Shown: positions 1 to 10,430, counted from the first letter of the stretch. The stretch is 64,000 bases of DNA from an uncultured Gammaproteobacteria bacterium (GCA_905181885.1 CAJIZI010000001.1:637765-701764); one strand, 5' to 3'. Notes: generated from the letters alone by a model not told the origin. Program-made: numbers and translations.

Positions 1-438
1 TGGATCGATCAAGGTGCAGCTCAGGCGTTACCGATATTTAGAGTTAAAAGCCGCTATCAGTCCGGCCTAGTTGAGGTTACATTTAAAGCGCACGTGTCGG
101 ATAGAACCGATTGGCGAAAAATGTTAAAGGGTGCACCAGTATCAGTTGATTTGGAGGCAGTTAGGCAAGAATTAATGCAAGAATGTAGTGCTGAAATACT
201 AGCATTACAACAGCGATTTGGTGAAGGTGAGATTACACCTTTAAGTGATGAGGAAGTGGTCGAAATTAGCTACCCAATTGACCAGTACCCTGAAAAAGTG
301 AAGTCATTAAACTTTGATAAAACACCAGAAATATCTGGCTTATTGCTTGGGATTAAAGGCCAGTATCTTATTCTGGATATAGGGGTGTTGAATATTCGTA
401 AGTTTAGTGGCTACAACATAAAGCTGAGCTTGAACTAA
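1..438 (+). CDS. DUF2797 family protein, C-terminal part (5' truncated by window edge)
   Basis: The reading frame is open from base 1, well before the first ATG, so the start lies outside the window. The visible 145 residues include a segment (WIDQGAAQALPIFRV, then SDRTDWRKMLKG) that I recognise from the C-terminal half of DUF2797 proteins of Gammaproteobacteria. No biochemical function is known to me for this family. The last codon overlaps the pyrD start (TAATG), so the two genes are probably cotranscribed and translationally coupled. The family call is from memory of its sequence style and is less certain than the open frame itself. Confidence 0.7.
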   Translation, partial: WIDQGAAQALPIFRVKSRYQSGLVEVTFKAHVSDRTDWRKMLKGAPVSVDLEAVRQELMQECSAEILALQQRFGEGEITPLSDEEVVEISYPIDQYPEKVKSLNFDKTPEISGLLLGIKGQYLILDIGVLNIRKFSGYNIKLSLN

Positions 439-1460
439 TGTTGTATGAGTTATTACGAACTGTTTTATTCCGACTTAATGCTGAAAAGTCACACCATTTC
501 GGCATGGGCGGAATAAAAGCATTAGACAACTTGAATTTATCTTCACTATTGTACCCTGCCCCGGTTGCTACTCCTGTTGAAGTGATGGGCCTCAAATTCC
601 CTAATAGGGTGGGCATGGCGGCAGGGTTAGATAAAAATGGTGATTATTTAAAAGCTCTATCTGCATTAGGTTTTGGCTTTATTGAGGTTGGGACTGTCAC
701 ACCGCGCCCACAACCGGGCAACCCAAAACCCAGAATGTTCCGCTTGCAAGAAGTAGAGGGTATTATTAATAGAATGGGATTCAATAACTTGGGTGTTGAT
801 TACTTAGTAGAACAAGTGAAAACAGCTCAAGTTGATTCGATAGTGGGTATTAATATAGGTAAAAACATTGATACAGCCGTTGAAGATGCTGTCAGCGATT
901 ATTTAATTGGTTTAGAAAAGGTTTATTCAGAAGCCGATTATATAGCGATCAATATTTCATCCCCCAATACGCCAGGACTACGGAAGCTTCAGTTTGGCGA
1001 ATCCTTAAGAGCCTTATTAGGGGCCTTAAAAGATAAGCAAGTAGCCTTAAGCCAGCAAAATAATCGATATGTACCAATGGCAGTAAAAGTAGCGCCGGAC
1101 TTGGATGAGGGTGAAGTCCAAGAGCTGGCGGAGGCTTTTGTAAGTCATGAAATCGATGCTGTTATAGCTACAAATACAAGTATGGCACGAGATAAGGTCG
1201 TGGGCTCTAAATATGCTGAAGAAGCAGGTGGCCTGAGTGGCCGGCCAATATTTGAACATTCAACAGCTATTGTACGGCAGTTTAGAGCAGCCTTACCTGA
1301 TACGTTACCAATCATTGCAGCGGGTGGCGTTATGTCTGGTGATGATGGAGTGAAAAAGCTAGAAGCTGGAGCGAGCCTCGTCCAGATATACAGTGGCTTT
1401 ATTTATCAGGGTCCGGCATTGGTTGCACAGATCATCAATTCAATAGAACGGAATAATTAA
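438..1460 (+). CDS. pyrD: Dihydroorotate dehydrogenase (quinone), class 2
   Basis: This is the fourth step of pyrimidine synthesis, oxidation of dihydroorotate to orotate with FMN, passing electrons to membrane ubiquinone. The protein has 340 residues, the usual class 2 length (E. coli 336). The N-terminal helical extension that docks on the membrane is present (MLYELLRTVLFRLNAEKSHH). The FMN/substrate motifs MAAGLDKNGDY (about residue 59), INRMGFNN (about 110), ISSPNTPGLR with the catalytic Ser (about 174), NTS, GGLSGRP and the C-terminal phosphate loop AAGGVMSGDD are all visible. It overlaps the upstream gene by one base and is followed after two bases by the MscS gene. Confidence 0.97.
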   Translation: MLYELLRTVLFRLNAEKSHHFGMGGIKALDNLNLSSLLYPAPVATPVEVMGLKFPNRVGMAAGLDKNGDYLKALSALGFGFIEVGTVTPRPQPGNPKPRMFRLQEVEGIINRMGFNNLGVDYLVEQVKTAQVDSIVGINIGKNIDTAVEDAVSDYLIGLEKVYSEADYIAINISSPNTPGLRKLQFGESLRALLGALKDKQVALSQQNNRYVPMAVKVAPDLDEGEVQELAEAFVSHEIDAVIATNTSMARDKVVGSKYAEEAGGLSGRPIFEHSTAIVRQFRAALPDTLPIIAAGGVMSGDDGVKKLEAGASLVQIYSGFIYQGPALVAQIINSIERNN

Positions 1461-1462
1461 AT

Positions 1463-2254
1463 ATGAGTATGACTGAGAGTGTGACAGTAATGTCACCGTT
1501 GATGAATGTGGTGATTGCGCTAGCAATTATTTTTCTTGGACGTATTGGTGTCAAGTGGACTGTTGAATTGTTCGCTAAGATGATGCTGAGGTCGGGTATG
1601 GATGAGATTTTAATTAATTTCTTAAGTGCTATTGCCAAGGCTCTATTGTTGCTATTAATTTTTGTGGCAGCACTAAACCAGTTAGGTTTTGATACGACCT
1701 CATTAATTGCACTTATAGGTGCGGCGGGCTTAGCGGTTGGTTTAGCTTTGCAAAATTCACTACAAAATTTTGCGGCAGGCGTAATGATGATTATTTTCCG
1801 TCCGTTTAAGTTAGGTGATTTTATTGAGGCAGGAGGTGTGGTTGGTGTCATAGAACAAATTAGTATTTTTAGCACGATAATGAGAACTGGCGATAATCGA
1901 GAAATTATCGTTCCCAATGGTCAAATATATGCCGGAGCAATAACCAATTACTCTGCGCGTGAAACACGCCGTATTGATATGGTATTTGGCATTGGCTATG
2001 AGGATGATATGCTGGCTGCTAAAAAGGTAATAGAATCTATTTTAGCCGCACATGACTTGGTTTTAGAAAAGCCTTCTCCAAAAGTGGCTGTCGGAGAACT
2101 TGCGGATAGCAGTGTTAATTTTAATGTCCGACCCTGGGTGAAAAGTGAAGATTATTGGGCTGTTCGCTCTGAATTGATTGAACAGATAAAGCTGGCATTT
2201 GATAGTAATAACATTACAATTCCTTATCCACATGTGACTATTAACAAGGAATAG
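1463..2254 (+). CDS. mscS: Small-conductance mechanosensitive channel, MscS family
   Basis: This is an inner-membrane channel that opens on membrane tension during osmotic downshock. At 263 residues it is close to E. coli MscS (286). Hydrophobic segments lie near residues 10-30 and 55-80, followed by the pore helix TM3 with the Ala/Gly-rich pattern AAGLAVGLALQNSLQNFAAG, then the beta domain (RPFKLGDFIEAGGVVGVIEQI, shown here only as its start) with PNGQIYAGAITNYS. The C-terminal cytoplasmic alpha/beta domain is complete. Its ATG is two bases after the pyrD stop and it converges on gloB with a gap of 8 bases. The symbol marks the MscS family; orthology to E. coli mscS itself rather than another small MscS paralogue is inferred. 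Confidence 0.9.
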   Translation: MSMTESVTVMSPLMNVVIALAIIFLGRIGVKWTVELFAKMMLRSGMDEILINFLSAIAKALLLLLIFVAALNQLGFDTTSLIALIGAAGLAVGLALQNSLQNFAAGVMMIIFRPFKLGDFIEAGGVVGVIEQISIFSTIMRTGDNREIIVPNGQIYAGAITNYSARETRRIDMVFGIGYEDDMLAAKKVIESILAAHDLVLEKPSPKVAVGELADSSVNFNVRPWVKSEDYWAVRSELIEQIKLAFDSNNITIPYPHVTINKE

Positions 2255-2262
2255 TGGATAAG

Positions 2263-3039
2263 CTAAAAATTATCTTTCCACTGCCTAAGTACAGTGAAAA
2301 CAGCCAGCTCATTAACTAAGCTATGGGAGATGTATTGCTCAGCAGCACTCACAACGCTAGGCTCTTGGCAACGTAAAAAAGGGTTAGTCGCAAGTTCTAT
2401 TTCAAGCGTTGAAGGCAAAGTTATTTTACTTTCAGTTCTTAGTTTTTCGACATATTCCAACCGTTGCTGTACCTCATGATTGCCTGGTTCAACGACAAGT
2501 GAAAATCTTAAGTTATTCACTGTGTATTCATGAGCGCAATATATTTTAGTTTTTAATGGTAGAGAACAAATGTACTTGAGTGAATTTAATAACTGTGAGT
2601 AGGTACCTCCAAGTAGACGACCACATCCTGCTGAAAATAGTGTGTCTCCACAAAATAAGCTGTCGTCAAATAAATAAGCTAGATGACCGTTAGTATGACC
2701 AGGAACTGCGATGACTTGGCAGGATGGGAAGTCTCCGTGGATGGACAAGTTATCGCTTGGTAGTAATGGGTTTGTTACCGCTGGAATTGATTCATTAGCG
2801 GGCCCATAAACAGGAACCTTAAAATGTTCTAAGAAGGGCTCAATACCATCAACATGGTCATAGTGATGATGGGTAATAATTATGGCAACAGGAATTAACT
2901 CTTGATGTTGGATAGCTTGAATGACTGGTTTTTCATCACCAGGATCAATCACAATTACATGTGCTGAGTTTTCGGCGTGGATAAGCCAGACATAGTTGTC
3001 TTTGAGAGTTGACACTGCTTGAACCGAAAACTTTGTCAT
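2263..3039 (-). CDS. gloB: Hydroxyacylglutathione hydrolase (glyoxalase II)
   Basis: It hydrolyses S-lactoylglutathione (and probably related thioesters) to the acid plus glutathione, the second step of methylglyoxal detoxification. It is a metallo-beta-lactamase fold enzyme of 258 residues. The binuclear metal motif THHHYDHVDG is near residue 55, followed by PGHTNGHLAYLF, FCGDTLFSAGCGR and the third metal/glutathione-binding region CAHEYTVNNLRF. The C-terminal HAGH domain is complete. It is divergent from the yafS-like gene, the same arrangement as gloB/yafS in E. coli, which supports the assignment. Confidence 0.95.
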   Translation of the reverse strand: MTKFSVQAVSTLKDNYVWLIHAENSAHVIVIDPGDEKPVIQAIQHQELIPVAIIITHHHYDHVDGIEPFLEHFKVPVYGPANESIPAVTNPLLPSDNLSIHGDFPSCQVIAVPGHTNGHLAYLFDDSLFCGDTLFSAGCGRLLGGTYSQLLNSLKYICSLPLKTKIYCAHEYTVNNLRFSLVVEPGNHEVQQRLEYVEKLRTESKITLPSTLEIELATNPFLRCQEPSVVSAAEQYISHSLVNELAVFTVLRQWKDNF

Positions 3040-3174
3040 GGGTTAATAAAATAATATGATTTGCATGTTAACTTAGAGAGGTCCTGGTAGTAAAATACTA
3101 ATTATTTAGTAATAATATACCTTAAAGCTTTTTTGATTATTGGAGTTACGTTAAATACGTAACGGGTGATTACC

Positions 3175-3915
3175 ATGACTGATCTAGAAGATGACAGTGC
3201 AGATCCTTTGAGAGACTGGTGGGAAAGTCCATTGGGTCAGTGTGTCTTAAAGCAAGAGAAGCAATCATTCCGTAATAAGCCCGCTCATTTTCATGGCTAT
3301 TATCAGCTGCAGGTAGGTATCGAGCAAGACTTGTTCCCAGAGATGACTGTGCCTAAATTTAGAAAGAGGATGGCAAGGTCAGCTGACGTGGAGGGTCTTA
3401 ATGAATCATTACCGTTTAAATCTAATAGTTTGGATACCTTGGTATTGTGCCATGTACTAGAGTTTTCATCCGATCCTCATCAAGTTTTGAGAGAAGCAGA
3501 AAGAATTTTAGTTGGTGATGGGATGATGATTATCTGTTGCTTTAACCCATGGAGCTGGTGGGGTCTTCGCCGTTTATTTTCATGTAAAACCATAGCGCCA
3601 TGGAATGGTACTTTTTTTGGCCAATCACGAATAAAGGACTGGTTGTCATTACTAAATTTTGATGTTGTCTCGACAGAAAAACTGATGTTTAGGCCGCCGC
3701 TTAAAAGTGAGAAGTGGTTAAATAGAACGGTTAAGTTAGAATCTTATGGCCAACGGTTCTGGCGTATTTTTGCTGGTGTAACAATTCTGGTCGCTACCAA
3801 AAGGACAATACCATTAACTCCCGTGACTGGGCGATGGCATGCCGGGGAATGGTTCCCTAAAAAGAGTTTAGTGGGCAAACCTGCAACAAGAGAAAAAATA
3901 AATGACTCACGTTGA
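3175..3915 (+). CDS. yafS: Class I SAM-dependent methyltransferase, YafS-like
   Basis: A methyltransferase-like protein of about 246 residues. The segment [40 protein letters not shown] (quoted in parts: [26 protein letters not shown]) matches the motif II-III region of Methyltransf_11 domains. The N-terminal glycine-rich SAM loop is degenerate, as in this subfamily. Substrate is unknown. I chose ATG 3175 because a GGG-containing ribosome site ends 8 bases before it; an in-frame GTG at 3166 has no well placed site. It overlaps rnhA by 14 bases. Position between gloB and rnhA/dnaQ is the same as yafS in E. coli; orthology is inferred from this order and length. Confidence 0.82.
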   Translation: MTDLEDDSADPLRDWWESPLGQCVLKQEKQSFRNKPAHFHGYYQLQVGIEQDLFPEMTVPKFRKRMARSADVEGLNESLPFKSNSLDTLVLCHVLEFSSDPHQVLREAERILVGDGMMIICCFNPWSWWGLRRLFSCKTIAPWNGTFFGQSRIKDWLSLLNFDVVSTEKLMFRPPLKSEKWLNRTVKLESYGQRFWRIFAGVTILVATKRTIPLTPVTGRWHAGEWFPKKSLVGKPATREKINDSR

Positions 3916-4343
3916 AATATTTACTGATGGTGCGTGTAGTGGTAACCCGGGCCCAGGCGGCTGGGGCGCGATTATGCGTACTAAAGGTATAGAAAAAGAA
4001 CTTTCCGGTGGTGAAAAAGACACGACTAATAATCGGATGGAAATGATGGCGGTAATTGCTGCCTTAGAGGCCTTGCAGCGAGGGTTGTCGTGTGAAAATA
4101 ACAACGGATTCTCAGTATGTAATGAAAGGCATGCTTGAATGGCTACCAGGCTGGAAGAAGCGAAACTGGCAGACAGCTGCTAAAAAACCTGTTAAAAACA
4201 TTGACTTATGGCAACGCTTGGAGAGAGCAGCTGCAACACACCAATTAGAATGGGAATGGGTACGTGGTCATCAAGGGCATGTGGAAAATGAGCGGGCTGA
4301 TCAATTAGCAGTAGCTGCTCGTGATATTGCGGTAAATCAATAA
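3902..4343 (+). pseudogene. rnhA: Ribonuclease HI, interrupted by a single +1 frameshift
   Basis: RNase HI degrades the RNA strand of RNA-DNA hybrids. The first frame (from ATG 3902) holds [16 protein letters not shown] and [16 protein letters not shown] and then goes out of frame. The next frame resumes with [16 protein letters not shown] and runs to [18 protein letters not shown]. The switch falls at about 4082-4092 (GGGTTGTCGTG); removing one base there gives a 146-residue protein with all four catalytic carboxylates (Asp in FTDG, Glu in RME, Asp in TDSQ, Asp in RADQ). The span is 442 bases, 3n+1. With every key residue preserved this is either a sequencing/assembly insertion or a very recent mutation. 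It precedes dnaQ, as in many Proteobacteria. Confidence 0.92.
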
Positions 4344-4352
4344 GGACATCAC

Positions 4353-5090
4353 GTGGCAGGTAATCAAACCAAACGACAAGTAGTGCTGGATACTGAAACA
4401 ACAGGGCTAAGCACTTCAGATGATCATCGTATTATTGAAATAGGGTGCGTTGAATTAATTAACCGAAGACTGACAGGTGAAACCTTTCATCAATATATTA
4501 ATCCGGAACGTGAAATTGATGCAGGTGCGATGGAAGTACACGGTATAACCAACGAGGCCTTAGCTGACAAGCCACTTTTTGCAGAGATTGTCACGGATTT
4601 TATGCGATTTATCGATGGAGCTGAGTTAATTATTCACAATGCTCCGTTTGATATTGGCTTTTTAGATCACGAGTTGACTAAAATCACTTCAGAGCCTCGA
4701 AGAATTAATACTGTTTGTACCATATTAGACACCCTTAAACTTGCAAGAGATAAGCACCCTGGCCAGAAAAACAATCTAAATGCTTTATGCCGTCGCTATG
4801 ACGTTGATAATTCAAACCGTGAGTTACATGGAGCTTTACTTGATTCTGAGATTCTAGCGGATGTCTATCTAGCAATGACCGGTGGTCAAGTAAGCTTCTC
4901 CCTTGCGGGGGAGAAGACAACCAAGCAACAAAGCGATCCAAAAGGAATGAATAAAAGTGACAGAAAAAAGCGTAAAAGGTTTAAAGTTATTAAAGCTACC
5001 AAGCTTGAGCTACAGGAACACCAAAAGCATCTTGAGTTGCTTGATAAATCCAGTAATGGCCAATGTCAGTGGTTAAAAGTTACAAGCTAA
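4353..5090 (+). CDS. dnaQ: DNA polymerase III epsilon subunit (3'-5' proofreading exonuclease)
   Basis: This is the proofreading subunit of the replicative polymerase, 245 residues, of the DEDDh exonuclease type. Exo I is VLDTETTGL (Asp and Glu near residues 13 and 15), Exo II is IIHNAPFDIGFLD (near 95), Exo III is HGALLDSEILADVYL (His and Asp near 158-163). Just after the catalytic domain comes QVSFSL, in the place and with the pattern of the beta-clamp binding motif (E. coli QTSMAF), followed by a basic tail expected to bind the alpha subunit. The start is GTG at 4353, with AAGGA six bases upstream. The gene is 9 bases downstream of rnhA. Confidence 0.95.
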   Translation: MAGNQTKRQVVLDTETTGLSTSDDHRIIEIGCVELINRRLTGETFHQYINPEREIDAGAMEVHGITNEALADKPLFAEIVTDFMRFIDGAELIIHNAPFDIGFLDHELTKITSEPRRINTVCTILDTLKLARDKHPGQKNNLNALCRRYDVDNSNRELHGALLDSEILADVYLAMTGGQVSFSLAGEKTTKQQSDPKGMNKSDRKKRKRFKVIKATKLELQEHQKHLELLDKSSNGQCQWLKVTS

Positions 5091-5133
5091 ATGGTTCTAA
5101 TTGAATTATTTAACATAAATATTCCTCTAAATG

Positions 5134-5161
5134 CTTGAAAAAAGCTTTTTTGACCCCAAAT
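5134..5161 (+). promoter_or_regulatory. Sigma-32 heat-shock promoter of grpE
   Basis: CTTGAAA at 5134-5140, a 13-base spacer, then CCCCAAAT at 5154-5161. The family consensus for RpoH promoters is CTTGAAA, 11-16 bases, CCCCATNT, so the -35 is perfect and the -10 nearly so. It lies 38 bases before the grpE start, in the only gap between dnaQ and grpE. The activity is inferred. Confidence 0.85.
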
Positions 5162-5199
5162 AACTGTCTTATCATTTAGTAATTTGGAAGCAGAGGAAT

Positions 5200-5760
5200 A
5201 TGAGTGACGAGGAAATTAACAACATAGCGACGGAAGATCCTGAAAAAGGACAGCCAGAAGAAGCAATGCCAAGCGACATTGACGCTCAAGGTATAATTGA
5301 GCAGGAAAAACTGTTAGAGGAAGCAAGAAGTAAAGCAGATGCGCATTGGAATGAATTACTCCTTGCACGGGCAGATATGGAAAATTTACGCAGGCGCCAG
5401 TCACGTGATTTAGAAAATGCTCATAAACATGCATTGGATAAGTTTGTTGCTGAATTACTTCCCATATACGACAGTATGGCTCTGGGTGCTAATGCGGCTT
5501 CAGGCGAAGAAGCTTCCTTGGAGAATGTACGCGACGGTTTAGATATGACAATGAAAATGTTTTTGTCTTCTATCGCCAAATTTGGGCTTGAAGAAGTAGA
5601 ACCAGCTGAAGGCGATGCCTTTGATCCTGAACTGCATCAGGCTATGGCCATGCAGCCTGTCGAGGGCATCGAATCAAATCATATTATCACGGTGGCACAA
5701 AAAGGTTTTCAGTTTAACGGTCGTTTATTACGCCCAGCAATGGTTGTGGTATCACAATAA
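5200..5760 (+). CDS. grpE: Nucleotide exchange factor GrpE
   Basis: GrpE releases ADP from DnaK during the chaperone cycle. The protein has 186 residues (E. coli 197). After a 35-residue acidic, low-complexity start comes the long coiled coil (EQEKLLEEARSKADAHWNEL) with the conserved NLRRR-type segment MENLRRRQSRDLENAHK, and then the C-terminal beta domain with FDPELHQAMAMQPVEGIESN and GFQFNGRLLRPAMVVVSQ, the standard ending of the family. GAGGA lies 5 bases before the ATG. It has its own sigma-32 promoter and is separated from dnaK by 111 bases that hold a second one, so grpE and dnaK can be induced separately. Confidence 0.97.
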   Translation: MSDEEINNIATEDPEKGQPEEAMPSDIDAQGIIEQEKLLEEARSKADAHWNELLLARADMENLRRRQSRDLENAHKHALDKFVAELLPIYDSMALGANAASGEEASLENVRDGLDMTMKMFLSSIAKFGLEEVEPAEGDAFDPELHQAMAMQPVEGIESNHIITVAQKGFQFNGRLLRPAMVVVSQ

Positions 5761-5785
5761 AAGTTATCGTTCAGTAGTCTTTGGG

Positions 5786-5813
5786 CTTGAATTTTTTTTA
5801 AAGACCCCCACAT
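5786..5813 (+). promoter_or_regulatory. Sigma-32 heat-shock promoter of dnaK
   Basis: CTTGAAT at 5786-5792, a 13-base T-rich spacer and CCCCACAT at 5806-5813, again close to the RpoH consensus (CTTGAAA / CCCCATNT). It is 58 bases before the dnaK start. The spacing is identical to that of the grpE promoter. Assignment is by pattern only. Confidence 0.8.
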
Positions 5814-5871
5814 TACTACTCAACAGCTAGTGTAACTAGCATGTATTTAAGAATATTGGAGAATTTAACAG

Positions 5872-7788
5872 ATGGCTAAAATTATTGGTATTGACTTAGG
5901 AACGACTAATTCGTGTGTAGCAGTATTAGAAGATGGTAAATCACGTGTTATTGAAAATAGCGAAGGTGATCGTACGACTCCTTCAATAGTTGCCTTTACT
6001 AAAGATGATGAAGTATTGGTAGGCCAATCAGCCAAACGTCAAGCGGTCACTAATCCTAAAAACACATTATTTGCGATTAAACGTTTAATCGGAAGAAAGT
6101 TTAAAGATGATGCAGTCCAGAAAGATATTGGCATGGTGCCCTACACTATTGCTGAGGCAGATAATGGTGATGCATGGGTTGAAGCTAATAAGAAGAAGAT
6201 GGCTCCACCGGAAATTTCTGCACGTGTTTTAATGAAAATGAAAAAGACGGCAGAAGAATTTCTAGGAGAAGAAGTAACAGAAGCTGTTGTGACAGTTCCT
6301 GCCTATTTCAATGACTCACAACGTCAAGCAACAAAAGATGCAGGTAAAATAGCGGGTCTTGACGTCAAGCGTATTATCAATGAACCCACGGCAGCAGCAT
6401 TAGCCTACGGCATGGATAAAAAACGCGGTGATTCAACTATTGTCGTTTATGACTTAGGTGGTGGTACTTTTGATGTGTCAGTAATTGAAATTGCTGATAT
6501 TGAAGGTGAGCACCAATTTGAAGTGTTGGCAACTAACGGTGACACCTTCCTCGGTGGCGAAGACTTTGACCAACGCATTATGGATTTCTTAGTTGAAGAG
6601 TTTAAAAAAGACCAAGGAATTGATTTATCGAAGGACCCTCTGGCGTTACAACGATTAAAAGATGCAGCTGAAAAAGCAAAAATAGAGTTATCATCAAGCC
6701 AGCAGACAGATATTAACTTACCTTATGTTACAGCAGATGCTTCTGGCCCAAAACATATGGAAGTACGCCTAACAAGAGCTAAACTAGAGTCTTTAGTTGA
6801 AGATTTGATTACGCGCAGTATAGCGCCATGTAAAACTGCACTGAAAGATGCTGGGTTGTCATTATCTGAGATTGATGATGTTATTATGGTCGGCGGTCAA
6901 ACAAGAATGCCGAAAGTGCAGGAAGCAGTTGAGGCCCTGTTTGGCAAGGAACCCCGTAAAGATGTAAACCCTGATGAAGCAGTTGCTTCAGGTGCGGCGA
7001 TTCAAGCAGCCGTTTTAGCAGGTGATGTTAAAGATGTCTTGTTGTTAGATGTGACGCCACTAAGTCTGGGTATAGAGACTATGGGCGGAGTGATGACTAA
7101 ATTGGTTGAGAAAAATACTACGATCCCAACAAAAGCAAACCAAGTATTTTCAACTGCAGAAGACAATCAGCCTGCAGTAACTATTCATGTTATGCAGGGT
7201 GAACGTGAAAAAGCATCAGCAAATAAATCATTAGGCCGTTTTGATTTGTCCGATATTCCATCTGCACCGCGAGGCCAGCCACAAATTGACGTGACATTTG
7301 ATATTGATGCTAATGGTATCTTGAATGTATCAGCAAAAGATAAAGCGACAGGTAAAGAGCAATCTATAGTAATTAAAGCTTCAAGTGGTTTATCTGATGA
7401 AGAAGTCGATAAAATGGTCAAAGACGCTGAAGCTCATGCTGAAGAAGATCGTGAATTCCATGAGTTGGTTGATGCGCGTAACCAAGGTGAAAACTTAGTT
7501 CACAGCACTGAAAAGTCAATTACTGAATTAGGTGAAAAGCTAGATGCAGATGAAAAAATAAAAATTGAAGCAGCTATTGCCGAACTTAAAGAAGCTTTAG
7601 CTACTGAAGATAAAGATGCTATCCAAGCGAAAACAAATTCATTGACTGAAGCAGCAGAAAAACTCGCTGAACAAGCCTATGCTGAAAATGCAGAAGCTGG
7701 TGAAAATACTGAGGAAGGGAAGGCGAAAGCAGAGGCTGACGATGTTGTTGATGCTGAATTTGAAGAAGTTAACGACGATAAAAAATAA
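5872..7788 (+). CDS. dnaK: Molecular chaperone DnaK (Hsp70)
   Basis: The ATP-dependent Hsp70 chaperone, 638 residues as in E. coli. The nucleotide-binding domain shows [13 protein letters not shown] at the start, [20 protein letters not shown] near 145, [13 protein letters not shown] near 170, [15 protein letters not shown] near 194 and [11 protein letters not shown] near 343. The linker [15 protein letters not shown] is near 389, then the substrate-binding beta domain and the helical lid. The C-terminus ends [10 protein letters not shown], the usual DnaK tail that recruits partners. GGAGAA is 9 bases before the ATG. It is preceded by a sigma-32 promoter and followed by a strong hairpin before dnaJ. 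Confidence 0.99.
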   Translation: MAKIIGIDLGTTNSCVAVLEDGKSRVIENSEGDRTTPSIVAFTKDDEVLVGQSAKRQAVTNPKNTLFAIKRLIGRKFKDDAVQKDIGMVPYTIAEADNGDAWVEANKKKMAPPEISARVLMKMKKTAEEFLGEEVTEAVVTVPAYFNDSQRQATKDAGKIAGLDVKRIINEPTAAALAYGMDKKRGDSTIVVYDLGGGTFDVSVIEIADIEGEHQFEVLATNGDTFLGGEDFDQRIMDFLVEEFKKDQGIDLSKDPLALQRLKDAAEKAKIELSSSQQTDINLPYVTADASGPKHMEVRLTRAKLESLVEDLITRSIAPCKTALKDAGLSLSEIDDVIMVGGQTRMPKVQEAVEALFGKEPRKDVNPDEAVASGAAIQAAVLAGDVKDVLLLDVTPLSLGIETMGGVMTKLVEKNTTIPTKANQVFSTAEDNQPAVTIHVMQGEREKASANKSLGRFDLSDIPSAPRGQPQIDVTFDIDANGILNVSAKDKATGKEQSIVIKASSGLSDEEVDKMVKDAEAHAEEDREFHELVDARNQGENLVHSTEKSITELGEKLDADEKIKIEAAIAELKEALATEDKDAIQAKTNSLTEAAEKLAEQAYAENAEAGENTEEGKAKAEADDVVDAEFEEVNDDKK

Positions 7789-7810
7789 GCTTTATAGCAG
7801 CTTGATTTGA

Positions 7811-7849
7811 AAAGCAGGCGTAGGTTTTCCCTACGCCTGCTTTGTTCTA
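7811..7849 (+). terminator. Perfect 14-bp hairpin between dnaK and dnaJ
   Basis: The arms 7811-7824 and 7830-7843 (AAAGCAGGCGTAGG and its exact complement) are separated by a 5-base loop and followed by TTTGTTCT. A GC-rich stem with a U-containing tail fits an intrinsic terminator or a partial attenuator that lowers dnaJ relative to dnaK. The T tail is interrupted by a G, so read-through is likely. Confidence 0.75.
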
Positions 7850-7872
7850 TAAATAGTGGGTAAATAACGTCA

Positions 7873-8985
7873 ATGGCCAAACGAGAATTTTACGAAATAT
7901 TGGGTATTTCACGTACAGCGACGGAGGCAGAAATTAAAAAAGCCTATCGGCGTATGGCAATGAAATATCATCCAGATCGTAACTCCGATGATGCAGGCAC
8001 AGAAGAAAAATTTAAAGAGGCAAAAGAAGCTTACGAAATATTATCTGATCCGCAAAAGCGTGCTGCCTATGATCAATTTGGTCATGCGGGTGTTGATCAA
8101 TCAATGGGTGGAGGATCGCATAGTGCTGCTGGGGGGTTTAGTGATGTATTTGGCGATGTCTTTAATGATATTTTTGGTGCGTCAGGTGGAGGTAGGCAAA
8201 GTTACCGAGGTGCTGATTTACGTTACCATTTAGAATTATCACTAGAAGATGCTGTAGCGGGAACAACAGTAAAAATTCGGATCCCTATCCATATTGAGTG
8301 TAAAACTTGTGATGGTAGTGGTGCTAAATCTGGAACGCAGCCAGTAACGTGCACTACCTGTGGTGGCCATGGTCAAGTGCGTATGCAGCAAGGATTTTTT
8401 TCAGTACAGCAACCTTGCCCTCATTGCGGGGGCACAGGAAAAATGATTAAGTCACCTTGTGGTGATTGTGGGGGTGAAGGTCAAATTCAGGAGCATAAAA
8501 CCTTATCGGTTAAGGTGCCGGCTGGAGTAGATACTGGTGACCGGATACGATTATCAGGCGAGGGTGAGCCTGGTCAAGGAGGTGCTGGATCAGGAGATCT
8601 TTATGTCGAAGTACAAGTACAACATCATGATGTTTTTACACGTGAGGATAATAACTTATCTTGTGATGTGCCGGTTAGTTTCACATCGGCGGCACTGGGT
8701 GGGGATATTGAAGTTCCGACGCTATCTGGAAAGGCTAGTCTAAAAGTTCAAGAAGGTACGCAAACGGGGCAACAGTTTAGATTACGAGGCAAGGGAGTAA
8801 AGTCGGTACGTAGTGGGGTTACGGGTGATCTAGTGTGCCGTGTTATTATTGAGACCCCTGTAAAGTTATCAAAAAAACAAAAAAAATTATTAGAAGAATT
8901 TGATAAAACATTAGCGGGTAGCCGCAGTAAGCACAGCCCTAAACATAGTTCGTGGGTAGACGGGGTCAAAAAGTTTTTCGATTAG
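7873..8985 (+). CDS. dnaJ: Chaperone protein DnaJ (Hsp40)
   Basis: Co-chaperone that delivers substrates to DnaK and stimulates its ATPase. The protein has 370 residues (E. coli 376). The J domain carries the essential HPD in [11 protein letters not shown] (about residue 33); a Gly/Phe-rich stretch follows ([19 protein letters not shown]). Four zinc repeats are visible from about residue 140: [32 protein letters not shown]. Two beta-barrel substrate domains and the dimer tail follow. I saw no sigma-32 site directly before it, so it depends on read-through from the dnaK promoter past the hairpin. Confidence 0.97.
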   Translation: MAKREFYEILGISRTATEAEIKKAYRRMAMKYHPDRNSDDAGTEEKFKEAKEAYEILSDPQKRAAYDQFGHAGVDQSMGGGSHSAAGGFSDVFGDVFNDIFGASGGGRQSYRGADLRYHLELSLEDAVAGTTVKIRIPIHIECKTCDGSGAKSGTQPVTCTTCGGHGQVRMQQGFFSVQQPCPHCGGTGKMIKSPCGDCGGEGQIQEHKTLSVKVPAGVDTGDRIRLSGEGEPGQGGAGSGDLYVEVQVQHHDVFTREDNNLSCDVPVSFTSAALGGDIEVPTLSGKASLKVQEGTQTGQQFRLRGKGVKSVRSGVTGDLVCRVIIETPVKLSKKQKKLLEEFDKTLAGSRSKHSPKHSSWVDGVKKFFD

Positions 8986-9051
8986 TACTTTATGCTAAAG
9001 ATCGCTTAACGTTACAATAGCGACTATACCGATAATTAAGAAGGTCAGGAT

Positions 9052-9864
<813 letters not shown>

Positions 9865-10408
9865 TTAATATCTGACTAGCAGTGTGTTCAGCTTTTTCTG
9901 CAGCGATTATGTCGCCAGACTGCATTCGAATATCAGCTATCATTAACCAAAATTTACGCAGTTGAAAGTCTTGGCCTTGAGCAAGTGAGACCCCCTTTAA
10001 AGCGACATTTTCAGCTAACTTATAATCCTTCATATCTAAATGGGTACTTGCTAACTTATAATAAATATTTGGGTCACGTGGCGCGATCCGTTGGACTCGT
10101 TGCAAAATTGTTTGGGCAGATTTTAAGTCACCTTGCAAAAGTGCGGCTTTCGCTGAATCGAGTAAAATAGTGACGGCATCATTTTGAAGGTCTACTTCGA
10201 TAGTAGCTGGTGAAACAGGGACAATAGGTTTATTTATTTGAGCCTGCTCAGCCAACCCAGCAATAAGTTTGGCTTTAGCTATGTCGGCTGGGGTAGCTAG
10301 CCCATTAGGAGATGAGGGTTTAAACACGCAAGCACTGACAAGTAATATCAAAGTCAGGCACGTTAGGCGCCGTGCCTGGTGCCAGTATAAGGTATTGAGT
10401 AGAGTCAA
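9865..10408 (-). CDS. TPR-repeat lipoprotein (probable +1 frameshift near its end)
   Basis: Starts at TTG 10408 with AAGGA about 8 bases upstream. The signal peptide ends in a lipobox, LILLVSAC, so it is a lipoprotein. Residues about 75-150 form tetratricopeptide-like repeats (AKAALLQGDLKSAQTILQRV, YYKLASTHLDMKDYKLAENV). The uninterrupted frame runs on to 9743, giving an unlikely 122-base overlap with the 3' end of dapB. Removing one A from an A5 run (plus-strand T run 9893-9897) ends the protein as AAEKLNTLLVRY at 9865, abutting the dapB stop (TAA/TTA). I therefore give the corrected end (180 residues). It is 22 bases downstream of mrcB, so it may assist the penicillin-binding protein; that role is inference. 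Confidence 0.75.
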
Positions 10409-10430
10409 GCTTACAATCCTTTAAAATATT

